A stretch of 64,000 bases of DNA. Origin: Blattamonas nauphoetae (taxonomy: Eukaryota > Preaxostyla > Oxymonadida). How positions within the stretch are numbered: the first letter of the stretch is position 1; every line of letters starts with the position of its first letter. The notes under the pieces were generated by a model, which saw only the letters and a list, made by a program, of their open reading frames with translations, was not told the DNA's origin and searched no databases. This document shows, one piece after another, positions 1 to 10,553 of this stretch. The stretch spans positions 1-64,000 of the forward strand of contig JARBJD010000334.1 of the NCBI GenBank assembly GCA_033064195.1. Direction: 5' to 3'. The position numbers were made by a program, and so were the translations under genes.

Positions 1-3000
1 TGCATCATAGAATTCCTTTGTCAGCAATCACGTGCCTCAAATTGTTGATGAATTCTACGTCTGGATCTCCACTAATTGCCCAGTATGCAGAGTCAGAATC
101 TCCCTCACAGAAGTGAATCTTGTTCATGTCTAAGCACTTGTACAAAATTGTAGATGAAATTCAGATACCAGAACTTTGCATTGTCGAGTGTGAATACTGC
201 TTCTTGCAGACATGTCTCGTTGCATGCTTCTCTCGATCTTCAATCACGATGTAGTTGTCCTCATTGATCTCTCTTGTCGCCACAAATCCTTTCATCATTT
301 GCTTCAAGTACGTTCTCTCTCATTGCAGATTGTGATTGAGTTGTACTTCTCAGTGTTCATTCCATCATATCCGTAACTTCCATTCAAGTTGGTCTTACAG
401 AACTGTTCCTTTCCTTTGTTTCCAACCTTCATTGCTTCTATTCTGTCATTCATGAATGAGGTCACAAATGGTTCAAATCCAGCATGTCTCGAGAACACCA
501 TCACACTCTTAACGTCATCAATAATGAAGTGGCAATAGTCGATGAGGAACCACAGATGGTATGTCGAAAAGAACATATACTGATCGTGAGTACTCAAGAG
601 TTGGTTAGCTTCCTTTGCTTATCATCAGTCTTCATTCCATGTTTCTTCATCAACGAATAAGTCTTCTCTCCAATGTTTTCTTCTGTCGTATTGATAATGA
701 TGTTTCTGAAGATCGGTGGGAAGTTAATGAAATCATTTATGTACTTCTCGTCGATGTGTCCTTTCAGTTCTGCAACGAAGAGTGTCTTCTGATTCTTGTC
801 TTCGATGATCTTTCGACATTCTTCATCTCCTGTTGCGGTGAACAAACATCTTCCTGGCATGAACATTCTGTGGTTGGTGTATGGATTGTTCTTGTTCTTG
901 ATTGACGAGAAAGCACTTGGATACAGTGAATTAAAGTCAACACCACAGACATGAGTCATTTTATGTTCTGTATCAGTGGAGACAACTTTTCCATCTTCAT
1001 ATGTGAAGTGATTGATTGGTGTCACGTCTTTAATGTTCTGTCGATGTTGAACATTCGATAATCCACCAGTCACAGCTGCTCTCAACTTGTGATATGTTTG
1101 CTCATGTGTCAGAGTCATTGGGAGAGATTTCCAGATGCAATATTTCTTCAGTTGTATTCTCAATCGTGTGAGATGTTCATCTTTGTCTGACTTGTAGGTG
1201 TTGCAGTAGTCACAACAGATCTTCACGTTCTCTTTTGAATGTCCTTTCGAATTGTCGATTCGATCCAGTGTTGGTCGAACTGCTTGTGAGAAGTGACTCT
1301 TGCAGATATAGCACACTCTCCTGCACTGTTGAACAAACCAATCGTAGTCTGCATCAGTGACATTTTTATCAGTACTGCGATGAGCTTTCTGGTCTTGATA
1401 AATGTACGATGCAACTTTGTACTTCCAGTATTGTTTCGTGATTTTTATTTCACCAGATTGATCCACTCCATTGAAATCATCATCGATATCGAAGTCCTTG
1501 TACGCACAGGCATACTTGATTGCAGAAGCATTTGCTGACAGTGAGAGATTATGCAACATATCCACTTTGTATTGGAAGTTCAGATCAATCAGATTGTCCA
1601 GAGGTGCAATCATACATTCGACATCTCTGATGTTGTAGAATTTCAGATAGTCCCAACGGTTCTTGAATCCTTGTTTGTTCCAATCGTCAATATATAATTG
1701 GGAATCACTGTCAGACATCTCACTGTTGTTCAGACTGGAATAGAATTCATATTTGGAGAATGGTTCTTGTTTGCTCAACACTACATCGTAGTCTGATGAA
1801 TCAAATGATTCGTAAGCAAAGAATGATTTCTGAAGAGTGGTCTTTCCTCCAAAAGCCTTCACTGCATTATCCAATGTCATTGGTCCTGTGTACGACATCA
1901 TGTCTATGAATCGAAGTACCTGTTGTGTCTTCTCATGTCTGATCAGAACTTGTTTGTACTTCGTTGTGGATCCAAGGAAGCTTACCACTTTCCAATCCTT
2001 GTCAACGAGATCGCGGAAGATGAGATTTATGTCGAATCTGGAACTGTTGAATCCAATCACACTGACTTCATTCTGTGATGGAATTTCAGGATCCTCATAG
2101 AGGTTGTCCTCTCGAACTGTCTCAGCATATTTGAAGAGTTCTCTGATCCATTGCTTCACGAAGTCCTTTCCATCTCGAAGATCATAATAGATTGACTTCA
2201 CACCTGATTTTGTCTTAATTGCTGATGCAACGGAGAGAGGCTTCAAATATGAGATCAACTGAGTATTCTCATCAGAGAATAGATTATCAAGAATGAGATC
2301 TTCCATCGTTTCGAAATCGTATGTGATGTAGAACTGCGTTGGTTTGAATTCGTCTTGTCTTTTTGTGTGCCATCAGAAATTCATGAGTCTTGTTGTTGAG
2401 GATGTGTGGAACATATGGTCTTGGTGTTTTGTCAAGAGTGATCTTCTTCACATGTTTTCCATCAAGCTCTTTGCACTCTTTGAGATGCTTCTCGTAGTAT
2501 GTCTTGAAGTGAGAATCCTTGACTTGGAATCCTCTTGACTGACAATACGGACAGAGTTTATATCCAGTGATTTTCTCAGGATCAACAATGAACATGACAT
2601 GAACGAGAGTTGCTGTCAGTGGAATCATCAGGATGGGAAGAACACGAGCATCATCATTTTCGTTGACATACGATTGACTTAGGAAATAGCGCTTCTTGTC
2701 TTCATCGTATTCATAAATGTGAACTGTGATGTTGTGTCTAATCATTTCTGTCTCCAAATCACAAGCAATATCAAATCCAGGATATTTTCGCAAGTGTTCA
2801 GTAAGTTGATGTGGCTTCAGGTGGGTCAGATTCTTCGATTCTGCGAACAATCTTTTTGCTTCAACATTTCTCATATTGATTGATATCTTTTTCCCAGGCA
2901 CTTCAGGAAGGGTGAGGAACGACAATGATTGAAAGAAGCAGATGTTGAACTCAGAATCGATGTACCGAACGTTTCTCGTTTTGATGTGTTCAGTGAGAAT

Positions 3001-3948
3001 GGCATTTGCTTTTCCTGCAACTGGGAATCGATAGACTGCAACTAGAATTGAGTGGAAGGCAATGTACATTGTCTTCGTATCCATCAGTGTTCTCTCTTGT
3101 GATTCTTTGATCAGATTGATTGCATACTTGGAATACTCAGTGATGTCTCCTGAACTTCTTATCACTGTGGGGAAACTCTTTGATGTGTTCTCCAATTCTG
3201 GTCTGAAGTCTTTGTATGTTGTCTCATCTTTGTCTTTCCTTTCAACGATCTTGCCGAAATCAATACTGATCTTGAATGGATGATCCTTCTCTTTATCGAA
3301 CACTGCTTTGATGAAGGTTGTGATTTCTTCAACATTTTTCAGATGATTGTGAAAGTACAACTGATATGGTTTTCCATTATCTTCAACCTTCTCGACCTCA
3401 TTCTTTTTGAACTTCCTTCGTGCATTCATGAGACATTCATTGAATGCTGCTTTGTCGCGTGGTTCAGCGAGTAATATACATTCTTCAAATCCATCAAAGG
3501 TCTGCACTTCTCTCTTTTCCATTTGTTCATTTTTCTTTTGAATGATCAACAGATTCTTCATCCAATGATCCATCAACTTCTCTTCAATTGATTTCAGTTT
3601 CCACGTCATTCTGAACACCTGCTTCTTCAGTTCATCTTTATTCACTCTTGGATTTTCTTTCATGTTTTCAACAATCATTCGGTGAGCGAGTCGATCTTCT
3701 GACGCCATCTGTTGTCGAAGTTTAACTTGTTCAATAAAATCTGGAATGAGATTGAGATCGAGATTCTTTGTTGGATGTGGAAACTCGAGATCTGTGTGTT
3801 GAAGCATATTCAGGAGAAATGATCTGTGATGTTGATAATTTGTAGTGTCAGGATTGTACGTTCGACCATCACTAAATTGAAATTGTGTATTCGGAAAGAG
3901 ATCTCGAATTTCTTGAATTCTATTTTTGATTGGTTTTAGCAGTGTCAT
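1..3948 (-). pseudogene. Family B DNA polymerase of the virus-like element (partial, broken)
   Basis: The gene runs leftwards from 3948 and off the window edge. The N-terminal half holds a CPYC...H...C zinc-finger-like cluster near residues 470-500. It also holds an earlier Asp-x(5)-Cys-Phe-Phe stretch that faintly recalls OTU-like cysteine proteases. Next comes an exonuclease-like region, then a Cys/His cluster with RIDN...GH...N...CC..CN that resembles an HNH/zinc-binding insertion. The polymerase palm follows: motif A reads DFNSLYPS, motif B has the NLNGSYG pattern, and motif C reads DSDSAYW close to the left edge. These motifs identify a protein-primed-type (DNA_pol_B_2) enzyme of Polintons, adenovirus-like elements and linear plasmids. 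It would replicate the element. The copy is a fossil, broken in about two places, and cannot act as it stands. Confidence 0.75.
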
Positions 3949-3991
3949 TTACTACAAAATAAAAAATCAGAAAATAAAAAAAGTTGAGCGT

Positions 3992-4381
3992 TTATTTTTG
4001 TTTTCTCAGATGGGGCTTTTTCTTAGCAGTCAGCCATGCATCAAGTCTAATTCTGAACACTTCACTTCCGCCAATCTCTCGATATGTGAATGGAACCAGA
4101 ACTTTCGTGTACTCACCGACGAGCTCACAATTGTATTTCTTCAGTTCATTTTCGACGAATGATTGAGTGTAGTGTCGACGTTTTGATAAGTGAGGTCTGT
4201 TTCCTTGATTCCACAACTTTGGTTTGATTCTCCATTCAACTCCCTCATGAACATACGTCACCGGCACATTATTTCTGACATACTCAGAGACTAGCGAACA
4301 GTTCTCTTCCTTCATCGATTCAATTAATGCTTGTTCTGAACATACTCGACGTCTTTCGTTGTACATCGCAGTTGGATTCAT
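3992..4381 (-). CDS. Small two-repeat protein of the virus-like element
   Basis: A 129-residue protein made of two related repeats of about 50 residues. Each has the pattern (S/E)-x-x-x-(E/K)-x-NC-x-L-(V/I)-x-EY, then a V-x-(V/F)-TY strand, and ends in a basic PHL-(S/R)-K-(R/Q) motif. The gene at 6091-6693 is a paralogue with three repeats. Short repeats of this shape are common in large DNA viruses and virus-like elements, where nucleic-acid binding is suspected; I do not recognise a named family. The start is an ATG at 4381, 43 bases short of the polymerase gene's far side, on the same strand. The frame looks whole. Confidence 0.5.
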   Translation of the reverse strand: MNPTAMYNERRRVCSEQALIESMKEENCSLVSEYVRNNVPVTYVHEGVEWRIKPKLWNQGNRPHLSKRRHYTQSFVENELKKYNCELVGEYTKVLVPFTYREIGGSEVFRIRLDAWLTAKKKPHLRKQK

Positions 4382-6090
4382 TTAATACAAATTAAAAAAT
4401 TCAGAATTAGATTTTCATTCGTTGTTTTCTCAGTTTTGGATTTTTCATCAGAAGCGAGGATCAATGGGTTCGATCACTCATTTCTCACAAGTGATAGTTT
4501 CGTTCTGATTCTTCGCGATTTAGATTCTCCTGAACTCCAGGATCATCATGGTCTGCTCCGTTTTTTGAAGATTCCGGACTTTTGCAGAGATATTTGAGGT
4601 TTCACAACCAGGTCCAGATCTCGGAAAAAGTATGTATTCTTCACCATATCGAGTTCATTTTTATCTTATTTCAGCTTTGTTTTCTCTAGTTTTGATCGAA
4701 TTGTCACCTAATCTTTGCTCATTATTGTTTCGTTTTTGACCTCACTTCCGTCTTCGTTTTCTCGTTGTTTATCCTTTTTAACCATTTCATTCATGTTTCT
4801 TTCTCTGTAACTTTTTCTCAAATACAACACACTAATTCTCGTTTACTGAGTTTTCCGGACTTTTGCAGAGATCCGCCATTCAACGGCTCACTTCATATCT
4901 CGGAATTTTTCCGAAATCTTCATCATTTCACATACATTTTTGAATCATTTTTGTTGTATTTAAGAGAGAAAAACCTGAACACAGACCTAATTTTCACTAT
5001 TGGTGCCACATTTCACACCCTTTTCACGATCGTCAATTTCCCTCTCAGTTTCATACTTGCCCGTTTCATTCATGCTTGTTTCGCTTTCTTTTACTCTGTT
5101 TTTGTGAAAAAAGTGATGAAAATTGCAACAAAATGATGTGCTAGTGAAGTGAGAACGGCCCACAAAATGGAAGTGAATTGAGCAAAATGAAGAGGAATGA
5201 TGAACAGATCATATGTGAAATGGGGAGAGAAAGTGATGAAATGAAAGGGACTACAGTCGGTTTTGAAGTGACAAAAACGGTCAAAAGTTGAGAAGTGAAA
5301 ACATGAAAAAGTGACTTTATGGGAGAACTATCCGACAAAATCTCCTCAAAATTTGAGCACACCTCACTCATACCGTGAGAAAGAAGGATTTGCAGTGAAA
5401 ATCGGATCAAAAAATCCATAGTGTCAAAATGTTGGTGCAAGTGTGTCGTCAGAGGTGTGATCGAAGAACCGACAAAATGAAACTAAGGAAATGCGCTATA
5501 CACCTCGCGTCGACTTATGTTCGTTAAAATGATGTAATAACGGAGTAAATGAAGTGAAAGTAGTGAAATGTGAAAATTCATGAAAAAGTGTCCGAATGTA
5601 GAGGTGTCAAAAGTTTTCAGAGATGAATGACACAAAAAGACGCCAACTAGCGTTTTCACACCCAAAAACACCGTAAGACGACGAAAAGTGATCAAAAGGA
5701 CATAGTCCCGAACGTCCATACCTTTTCTGAAAAAATCTCAAAAAACGCGAAAAAACCTCAATGGGTCGGATCAAACCAAAAATCTCAGAAGTGTTTTTTA
5801 TCGAAAATCCTACCTTTCAAAATGATTTCCGTCACAATCAAACGTGTTTGAACACAATTTGAGCCATAAAGCGGTTCATAGTGGCGAAATCCGAACATCG
5901 ACTTTTTCGTCACTTTTTCGACCTAAGTTCGGTACACAGTTCGACGAATTCTCAACCGATTTTCATCAGGATTGTCTTGATCGAGGACCGACAGTGTCCC
6001 CGAGATTTTAGAATTTTTTTCAGAATTTTTCGAAATGGTTATCATGTTGGATTTCAGTGATTTGTGGTCAAAAATAGATTTTCAGTGTTT
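4382..6090. other. AT-rich spacer of the virus-like element, no gene recognised
   Basis: About 1.7 kb with only short, non-conserved frames. A 20-base string (ttccggacttttgcagagat) occurs twice, at about 4572 and 4853, which suggests an old internal duplication. No recognisable protein motif or RNA gene was found. Confidence 0.4.
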
Positions 6091-6693
6091 TCATGACCTT
6101 TCGTGGTACTTTCTCAAGTGAGGACGGTCTCCAAAATACAACCAATTGTCCAAGCGAACGTAATACTCATTCTTTGTTCGTAAATCGCGATATTTGAATG
6201 GCTCAAGTACCTTTGTGTATGTTCCAATGAGTTCACAATTCTCTTTTTTCAATTCATTTTCAACAAACGATTGTGTGTATCGTTTTCGTTTGTTCTGATG
6301 AGTTCTGAATCCTTTCATCCATTTTGATGGGATTACTATCCATTCAATTCCTTCATGTCGATATGTTACTGGAGTACTTGAATGAGTGTATTCAGAAATG
6401 AGTTCACAATTCTCATTTTTCATTGATTCAATAAGCTTCTCTTTTGTACAACGATTTGCTGGTCGAAGATATTTCTGGCGATTCAGATGTGGTCTGTATC
6501 CTTTGACGAAACTATTGACGTACACTTGATAAGTTTCATCTGGTTTCTCTTCGAGATAGTATTCGAAAGTGCTTCCTGTGAGATATGTTGTTCCTTGTCG
6601 ATTGAGAGTTGGAGGTGATTTCATTTTCAAATCTTCTTTGTCCAAAATTTCCAGTAGTTGTGTTGGTGTCAAGACGCTGCTCATTTTATACAA
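6091..6693 (-). CDS. Three-repeat paralogue of the small element protein
   Basis: A 200-residue protein. Its last two thirds are two repeats that closely match the protein at 3992-4381, including TQSFVENELKK-x-NCEL(V/I)G, TYTKVL and the closing PHLRK. A third, more diverged repeat (around residues 45-80) ends in PHLNRQK. The N-terminal 40 residues are unique. Basic residues cluster at each repeat end. The role is unknown; it probably acts with the element's DNA. The first Met lies at 6693, and an internal Met three codons later would serve equally well. Confidence 0.5.
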   Translation of the reverse strand: MYKMSSVLTPTQLLEILDKEDLKMKSPPTLNRQGTTYLTGSTFEYYLEEKPDETYQVYVNSFVKGYRPHLNRQKYLRPANRCTKEKLIESMKNENCELISEYTHSSTPVTYRHEGIEWIVIPSKWMKGFRTHQNKRKRYTQSFVENELKKENCELIGTYTKVLEPFKYRDLRTKNEYYVRLDNWLYFGDRPHLRKYHERS

Positions 6694-6986
6694 ATTAAAA
6701 AATTGAATAAAAAAAGAAATCGACGTTGTTTTCTAAAAGTACTCAAAATTTGCTTCAAAAAAGACACTTTTCAAGAGGTCCGTTTTTCGCCTTTATTTTT
6801 GAATTTACGGCCAAATATTGACTACTCTGAAATGTCAATATTTTCAGTAGTAAGTGAGATGGAAATTAGAATGAGTCATATTAAAAAAAATCAATTGGCT
6901 CTGAGATTCAAAATGATTTCTCGTTCCAATTCTCCTAGGAGTATCACCTATGCCAGTTTGGTTCCCATTTCGCTTATACCACTACT
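6694..6986. other. Spacer between last element gene and terminal repeat
   Basis: About 290 bp with no conserved coding frame. It joins the repeat-protein gene to the 81-bp terminal repeat. Confidence 0.4.
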
Positions 6987-7067
6987 CAGAACAGTAAAAG
7001 AAGTCCTTTCTGCCGGAACAGATGATTTGTTCGGTTTGAACAACAAGTCCGGGTTATACACGGGACT
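6987..7067. repeat. Terminal repeat at the right end of the virus-like element
   Basis: These 81 bases are identical, in reverse complement, to 30619-30699, the left end of a separate 951-bp element. The outer end reads CACGGGACT and is followed at 7068 by host-like coding sequence. The AG...CT ends fit Polinton habit. Confidence 0.75.
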
Positions 7068-7619
7068 ATGAAAATCGTTTCCAATCCTGTCTGGCTCTCA
7101 ACTCCAACTGGTCTCACACTCCTCGGGATTGAAGATTACAATAGACAACAAGCTGTTCACGAGACAGTTTTTCAACAAGTTCTGGCTCCTTCAGAGAAGT
7201 ATATTTGGCATTTGTGCGTGAACCGCTCTTCGATCATCGATCGGGACACATCCAAGCATTTTCTGACACTTCTCGCGCAAATCCTCAGAATATGTCCATA
7301 TTATCAACCGGCAATGGATTTCGTCCTGAATATGCCTGTCCTTCTTTCAATTCCTGGTTGTCTCACATTCTTCGACGATGATTCTTTAATCTGGAGTTTT
7401 CTGGAAGACATGGTCGATACCCAGCAGGAATGGAACAGAACACAAAGAGAAGTGCGACAGATGTGGAAGACAGTTTGTCAAATGTTGAAAATGGAGGGTT
7501 TTGAAGATGCGATTGAAGCAAAGCTGCGAAACGTCAAAACCCCATCCTTCGGAGTATTAATTGTTGCCTACTCGATCAGATGGAACAACCTGCAGGGAAT
7601 AAACCTTCCACGCCTTTAG
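7068..7619 (+). pseudogene. 3' part of an ARM-like host gene cut by the virus-like element
   Basis: About 180 codons align along their whole length with the C-terminal half of the protein at 9480-10553. Shared strings include ETVFQQVLAPSEKYI, HLCVNR, SIID and SKHFLTLLAQIL. The match begins right at the element boundary, at (S)xxVWxSTPxGL. The N-terminal half is therefore missing here and is expected to the left of the element, outside the window. The ATG at 7068 is formed at the junction and is probably not the native start. Its family consists of helical, armadillo-like repeat proteins; the function is unknown. It ends with a TAG at 7617-7619. Confidence 0.75.
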
Positions 7620-9479
7620 AAGAATCAGAAAGGAACCAGCGACACTTTCGAACAGTTTCTGACTTCTTTTGAACAACAAACGCTGTTTTTGTGTGCTCAT
7701 TGTCGGCTCTGACCTCATTCCGTGGTTTCGTATGCCGGAACGATTCCGATTCTCTCCCCAGTCTCCCTCCATCGTCCCAACACTCTCCCTCACCGTCACT
7801 CTCACACTGTCCATCTGCTCCTTTGTGGAAGGCAATGCATCGATCAATCAATCAATCGCGGATGGTGACGATTGGTGGGATTTGTGATTGCTGGATTGTT
7901 TGGTGATTGTTCTCGTAAATAGAACACTCTTGATTGATTGCATTGATGAGATGCGATTTCCGAATCGATCCCACATCGCGCATCATCCTCCACTGTTCAG
8001 ATGGACCAAACAGCGAAAATGCTTCTTCATCGTCTCCCGAAGGAAGCTATTCAACGATTCGTCGAGCAGCAGAAAGAGATGGATGGACGATCGCACTGGA
8101 AATGAGATTGAAGAGATGCTGAGAACACAATTGACCATCGAATCTCGACAGTGCTGTGGATGGAAGACACTGTGCCCGCATCTCATACACCTTCCTCCGC
8201 CGAATTGGATGGAAGGAGGGGCAAAACGAAAGGAAGAACAGAAGGCCTTTCAACACACATCACACCATCATTCCCCACTCACCATGACAGTGACTCTCAT
8301 TTTCCAATTCCACTCCAATTTCTCTCCATCAACTCCGTCTGCGTGCTGAGAAGGGAGTGAAGAGCGAGTGATGGACAGAACGACAAGCGGGACGATCTGT
8401 CGTCGACTCTGTCGCTCGTGAGAAGTGTGTCGTCTGAATGCCCTCATCTGAACAGAACAAGACACACTTTGGGCGAAGCGAATGACTTTGAAGTGGAACC
8501 TTCGCTGCTCTTCGTGAATCCCGATCTTCTCGACACGCTGGTCACACTATCTGGCGCTCACCTGCTTCTGGTCTCGCCGATCTCGAAGTGGATGATCATT
8601 CTGAGGGTTCCGAATGGATCAGGCTGTGCTCGATCGAGTTCTCCGCATCTCGATTCGCCACCCTTCACTCATTCATCTTCAGCACAGCACACTCCGCTCG
8701 TGTCCGGTCAGTCTCTCCAACTGAAATCATTCGAACACACTCGCGTGTTTGTGGGTGGTTCGTTTTTTGCGATGCAATTGACCATTCGGGATGAGAATGC
8801 CGATTGAGGAACTGCTCCATCTCTCGTCGTGATCATCCTCGTTGGAGGTCTGAGACACTCCACACTCGTCGTGTTCCTTCCCACTTCCCCTTTTCACCCG
8901 CGTGACGCATCCTCTCTCCTAGTCTGCTCCATCAACGCAGCCTTCTCATTGTACTCCATGGCTGTCCACTTGCTCTCTCCGTGCACTGTCTGTTTGATCG
9001 TCACTCGCTCGAACCAAACAAGACTCTTCGCCAGAATGCGACGAGAACACGATACTCGGGTCGTTCACAACTCACCACTCTTCCTCCGCTCTCTTCCTCC
9101 TTCGTCAGTGATGGCGTTGTGTTTGGATTGAGTTGACTAAAGTTGATGGACACATCATCGTGTTCATCGAAGAAGAAGTGCTTTTTCGTCAGTCTGACAG
9201 GAGTCTTCTTGTTATGTCCTTCCACGGAGCGAGACATTGAGATGCACACAAGGGATGCCAGAACCACTCTGTCACACCTTTGCGTCGTGGTTTGAAACGA
9301 CTTTTCCTCATCGCTTGCTCGTTCTCCATCCTACCTTCCTATTAATTCAGCATTAATCTCACTCTTCATAATTTGCTGTTTCTATCATCCTTTTATGCGA
9401 TAATTTCATCTAAATCTCACTGTTTCAGTCATTCTTCGTTCTGCCCCATAACGAGTGATTGATCTCAGCTTCTGAAAGA
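7620..9479. other. Decayed duplicated flank downstream of the ARM-like fragment
   Basis: Many blocks here match 10554-11900, which follows the whole paralogue. Examples are the 'tggaagacactgtgcccgca' block at about 8160 versus 10789, and the 'ctgcttctggtctcgccgat' block at about 8563 versus 11180. In one frame the latter reads like a decayed WCS-x-GLA-LE motif of the same ARM-like family. No continuous frame is conserved. I read it as an old tandem duplication of gene plus 3' flank with pseudogene remnants. The stretch from about 9300 to 9479 is AT-rich and probably holds the promoter of the next gene. Confidence 0.55.
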
Positions 9480-10553
9480 ATGTCCGCACTTGACAAGAAA
9501 ACATTATCCTCCACTGATAGGCCGTACCCTGGTATCTCTTTCCATTGCTTTTCTTATTCAACAGATTGTATTCCTTTCATGAATTGGCAAAACAATCACG
9601 TTAAATCGATCCATGAAAAGGCTGTTATCTATCGGTCTCTCGTTGCCACCGTGAAGTTTCAACCTGCATTGGATGCCTCGTTGGAAGCGAAGGCGGTGAG
9701 ATTCCTGAAAAATGTGGTTACCCTGGATGACGAATCAGCTGATGCTTTTCTCTTCAGCCTTGGGCGAACATCTGACGAATCATTGACAAACTTCATTCAC
9801 TCCATTGTGGTGCTCCTTTCATCGCCCAGTCACGTCATCACCACAGTAGCAATGAAGATGGTCGATTCTCTATTCATTTTCAGTTCAGAAAGTATCCAAT
9901 TTACTCTCGTGAAAGCTGATCTGATCCCTCAACTCATCAACACTCTCAATCCACATTCTCTTTCATTTGCTGAAGCGGTCGATATCCACACTTGCCTCAT
10001 TTCACGCCTCGCCGAGGCTGTCTGGTGCTCAACTCCATTTGGTCTCGCCAATCTCGAAATTGAAGATTACGATGAACAAAAAGATGTTCGCGAGACAGTT
10101 TTTCAACAAGTTCTGGCCCCATCAGAGAAGTATATTCGCCATTTGTGCGTGAACCGATTTTCGATCATCGATGGAGACCAATCCAAGCATTTTCTGACAC
10201 TTCTCGCCCAAATCCTCCAAACATGTCCATATCATCAACCGACAATGGATTTTGTTCTTTATATGCCCCTCTATCTCGCGATCCCAAGTTGTCTCACATT
10301 CTTCGAAAAAGAATACCAAATCTGGAGTTTTCTTGATGACATGGTCGATGGTCAGCGAGAATGGAACAACCAAAGCGATGAAGAGCAACAGACGTGGGAA
10401 ACAATCGAGCGAATGTTGAGAATGGAGGGCATTGAAGATATGATTGAGGAAAAGCTGCAAAACGACAGAAATGGATTCTACGGAGGATGGCTTGGTGCCA
10501 AATCGATTGAATGGAGCAACCTGCTGGGCATGAACCTCTCACAACTTGAATAG
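9480..10553 (+). CDS. ARM-like repeat protein, oxymonad-type paralogous family
   Basis: A 357-residue soluble protein starting at the ATG at 9480 (MSALDKKTLSS). It is rich in alpha-helical segments of about 40 residues, such as EAKAVRFLKNVVTLDDESADAF and the VVLLSSPSHVITTVAMKMVDSLF region, as in armadillo/HEAT-like proteins. The C-terminal half contains a family signature (ETVFQQVLAPSEKYI...HLCVNR...SIIDGD) and ends acidic. There is no signal peptide or membrane span. The fragment at 7068-7619 is its closest relative here, about 2.4 kb away, so the two arose by tandem duplication. Such proteins usually act as protein-binding scaffolds; the partner is unknown and I do not assign a function. 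The frame is intact. Confidence 0.8.
   Translation: MSALDKKTLSSTDRPYPGISFHCFSYSTDCIPFMNWQNNHVKSIHEKAVIYRSLVATVKFQPALDASLEAKAVRFLKNVVTLDDESADAFLFSLGRTSDESLTNFIHSIVVLLSSPSHVITTVAMKMVDSLFIFSSESIQFTLVKADLIPQLINTLNPHSLSFAEAVDIHTCLISRLAEAVWCSTPFGLANLEIEDYDEQKDVRETVFQQVLAPSEKYIRHLCVNRFSIIDGDQSKHFLTLLAQILQTCPYHQPTMDFVLYMPLYLAIPSCLTFFEKEYQIWSFLDDMVDGQREWNNQSDEEQQTWETIERMLRMEGIEDMIEEKLQNDRNGFYGGWLGAKSIEWSNLLGMNLSQLE

Larger units (their letters stand above)
1..7067. mobile_element. Polinton/Maverick-like virus-like element, right-hand part, broken
   Basis: The visible parts are a protein-primed-type family B DNA polymerase, two small paralogous repeat proteins, long AT-rich spacers and a terminal repeat that ends CACGGGACT at 7067. 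All genes are on the reverse strand. The left end lies outside the window; no second AGTCCCGTG end is present to the left of 7067. The right boundary is supported two ways: host coding homology begins exactly at 7068, and the last 81 bases recur as the end of the separate element at 30619. Integrase, capsid and packaging genes are not seen, so the Polinton assignment rests on the polymerase and the end structure (AG...CT) and is an inference. The element is broken, with about two breaks in the visible part of the polymerase; the two small genes look whole. It therefore looks moderately young. Confidence 0.6.

Noticed and set aside
5702-5712. Possible second end (tagtcccgaac) of the virus-like element
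   Set aside because: Only seven bases agree with the terminal repeat and the following sequence does not match.
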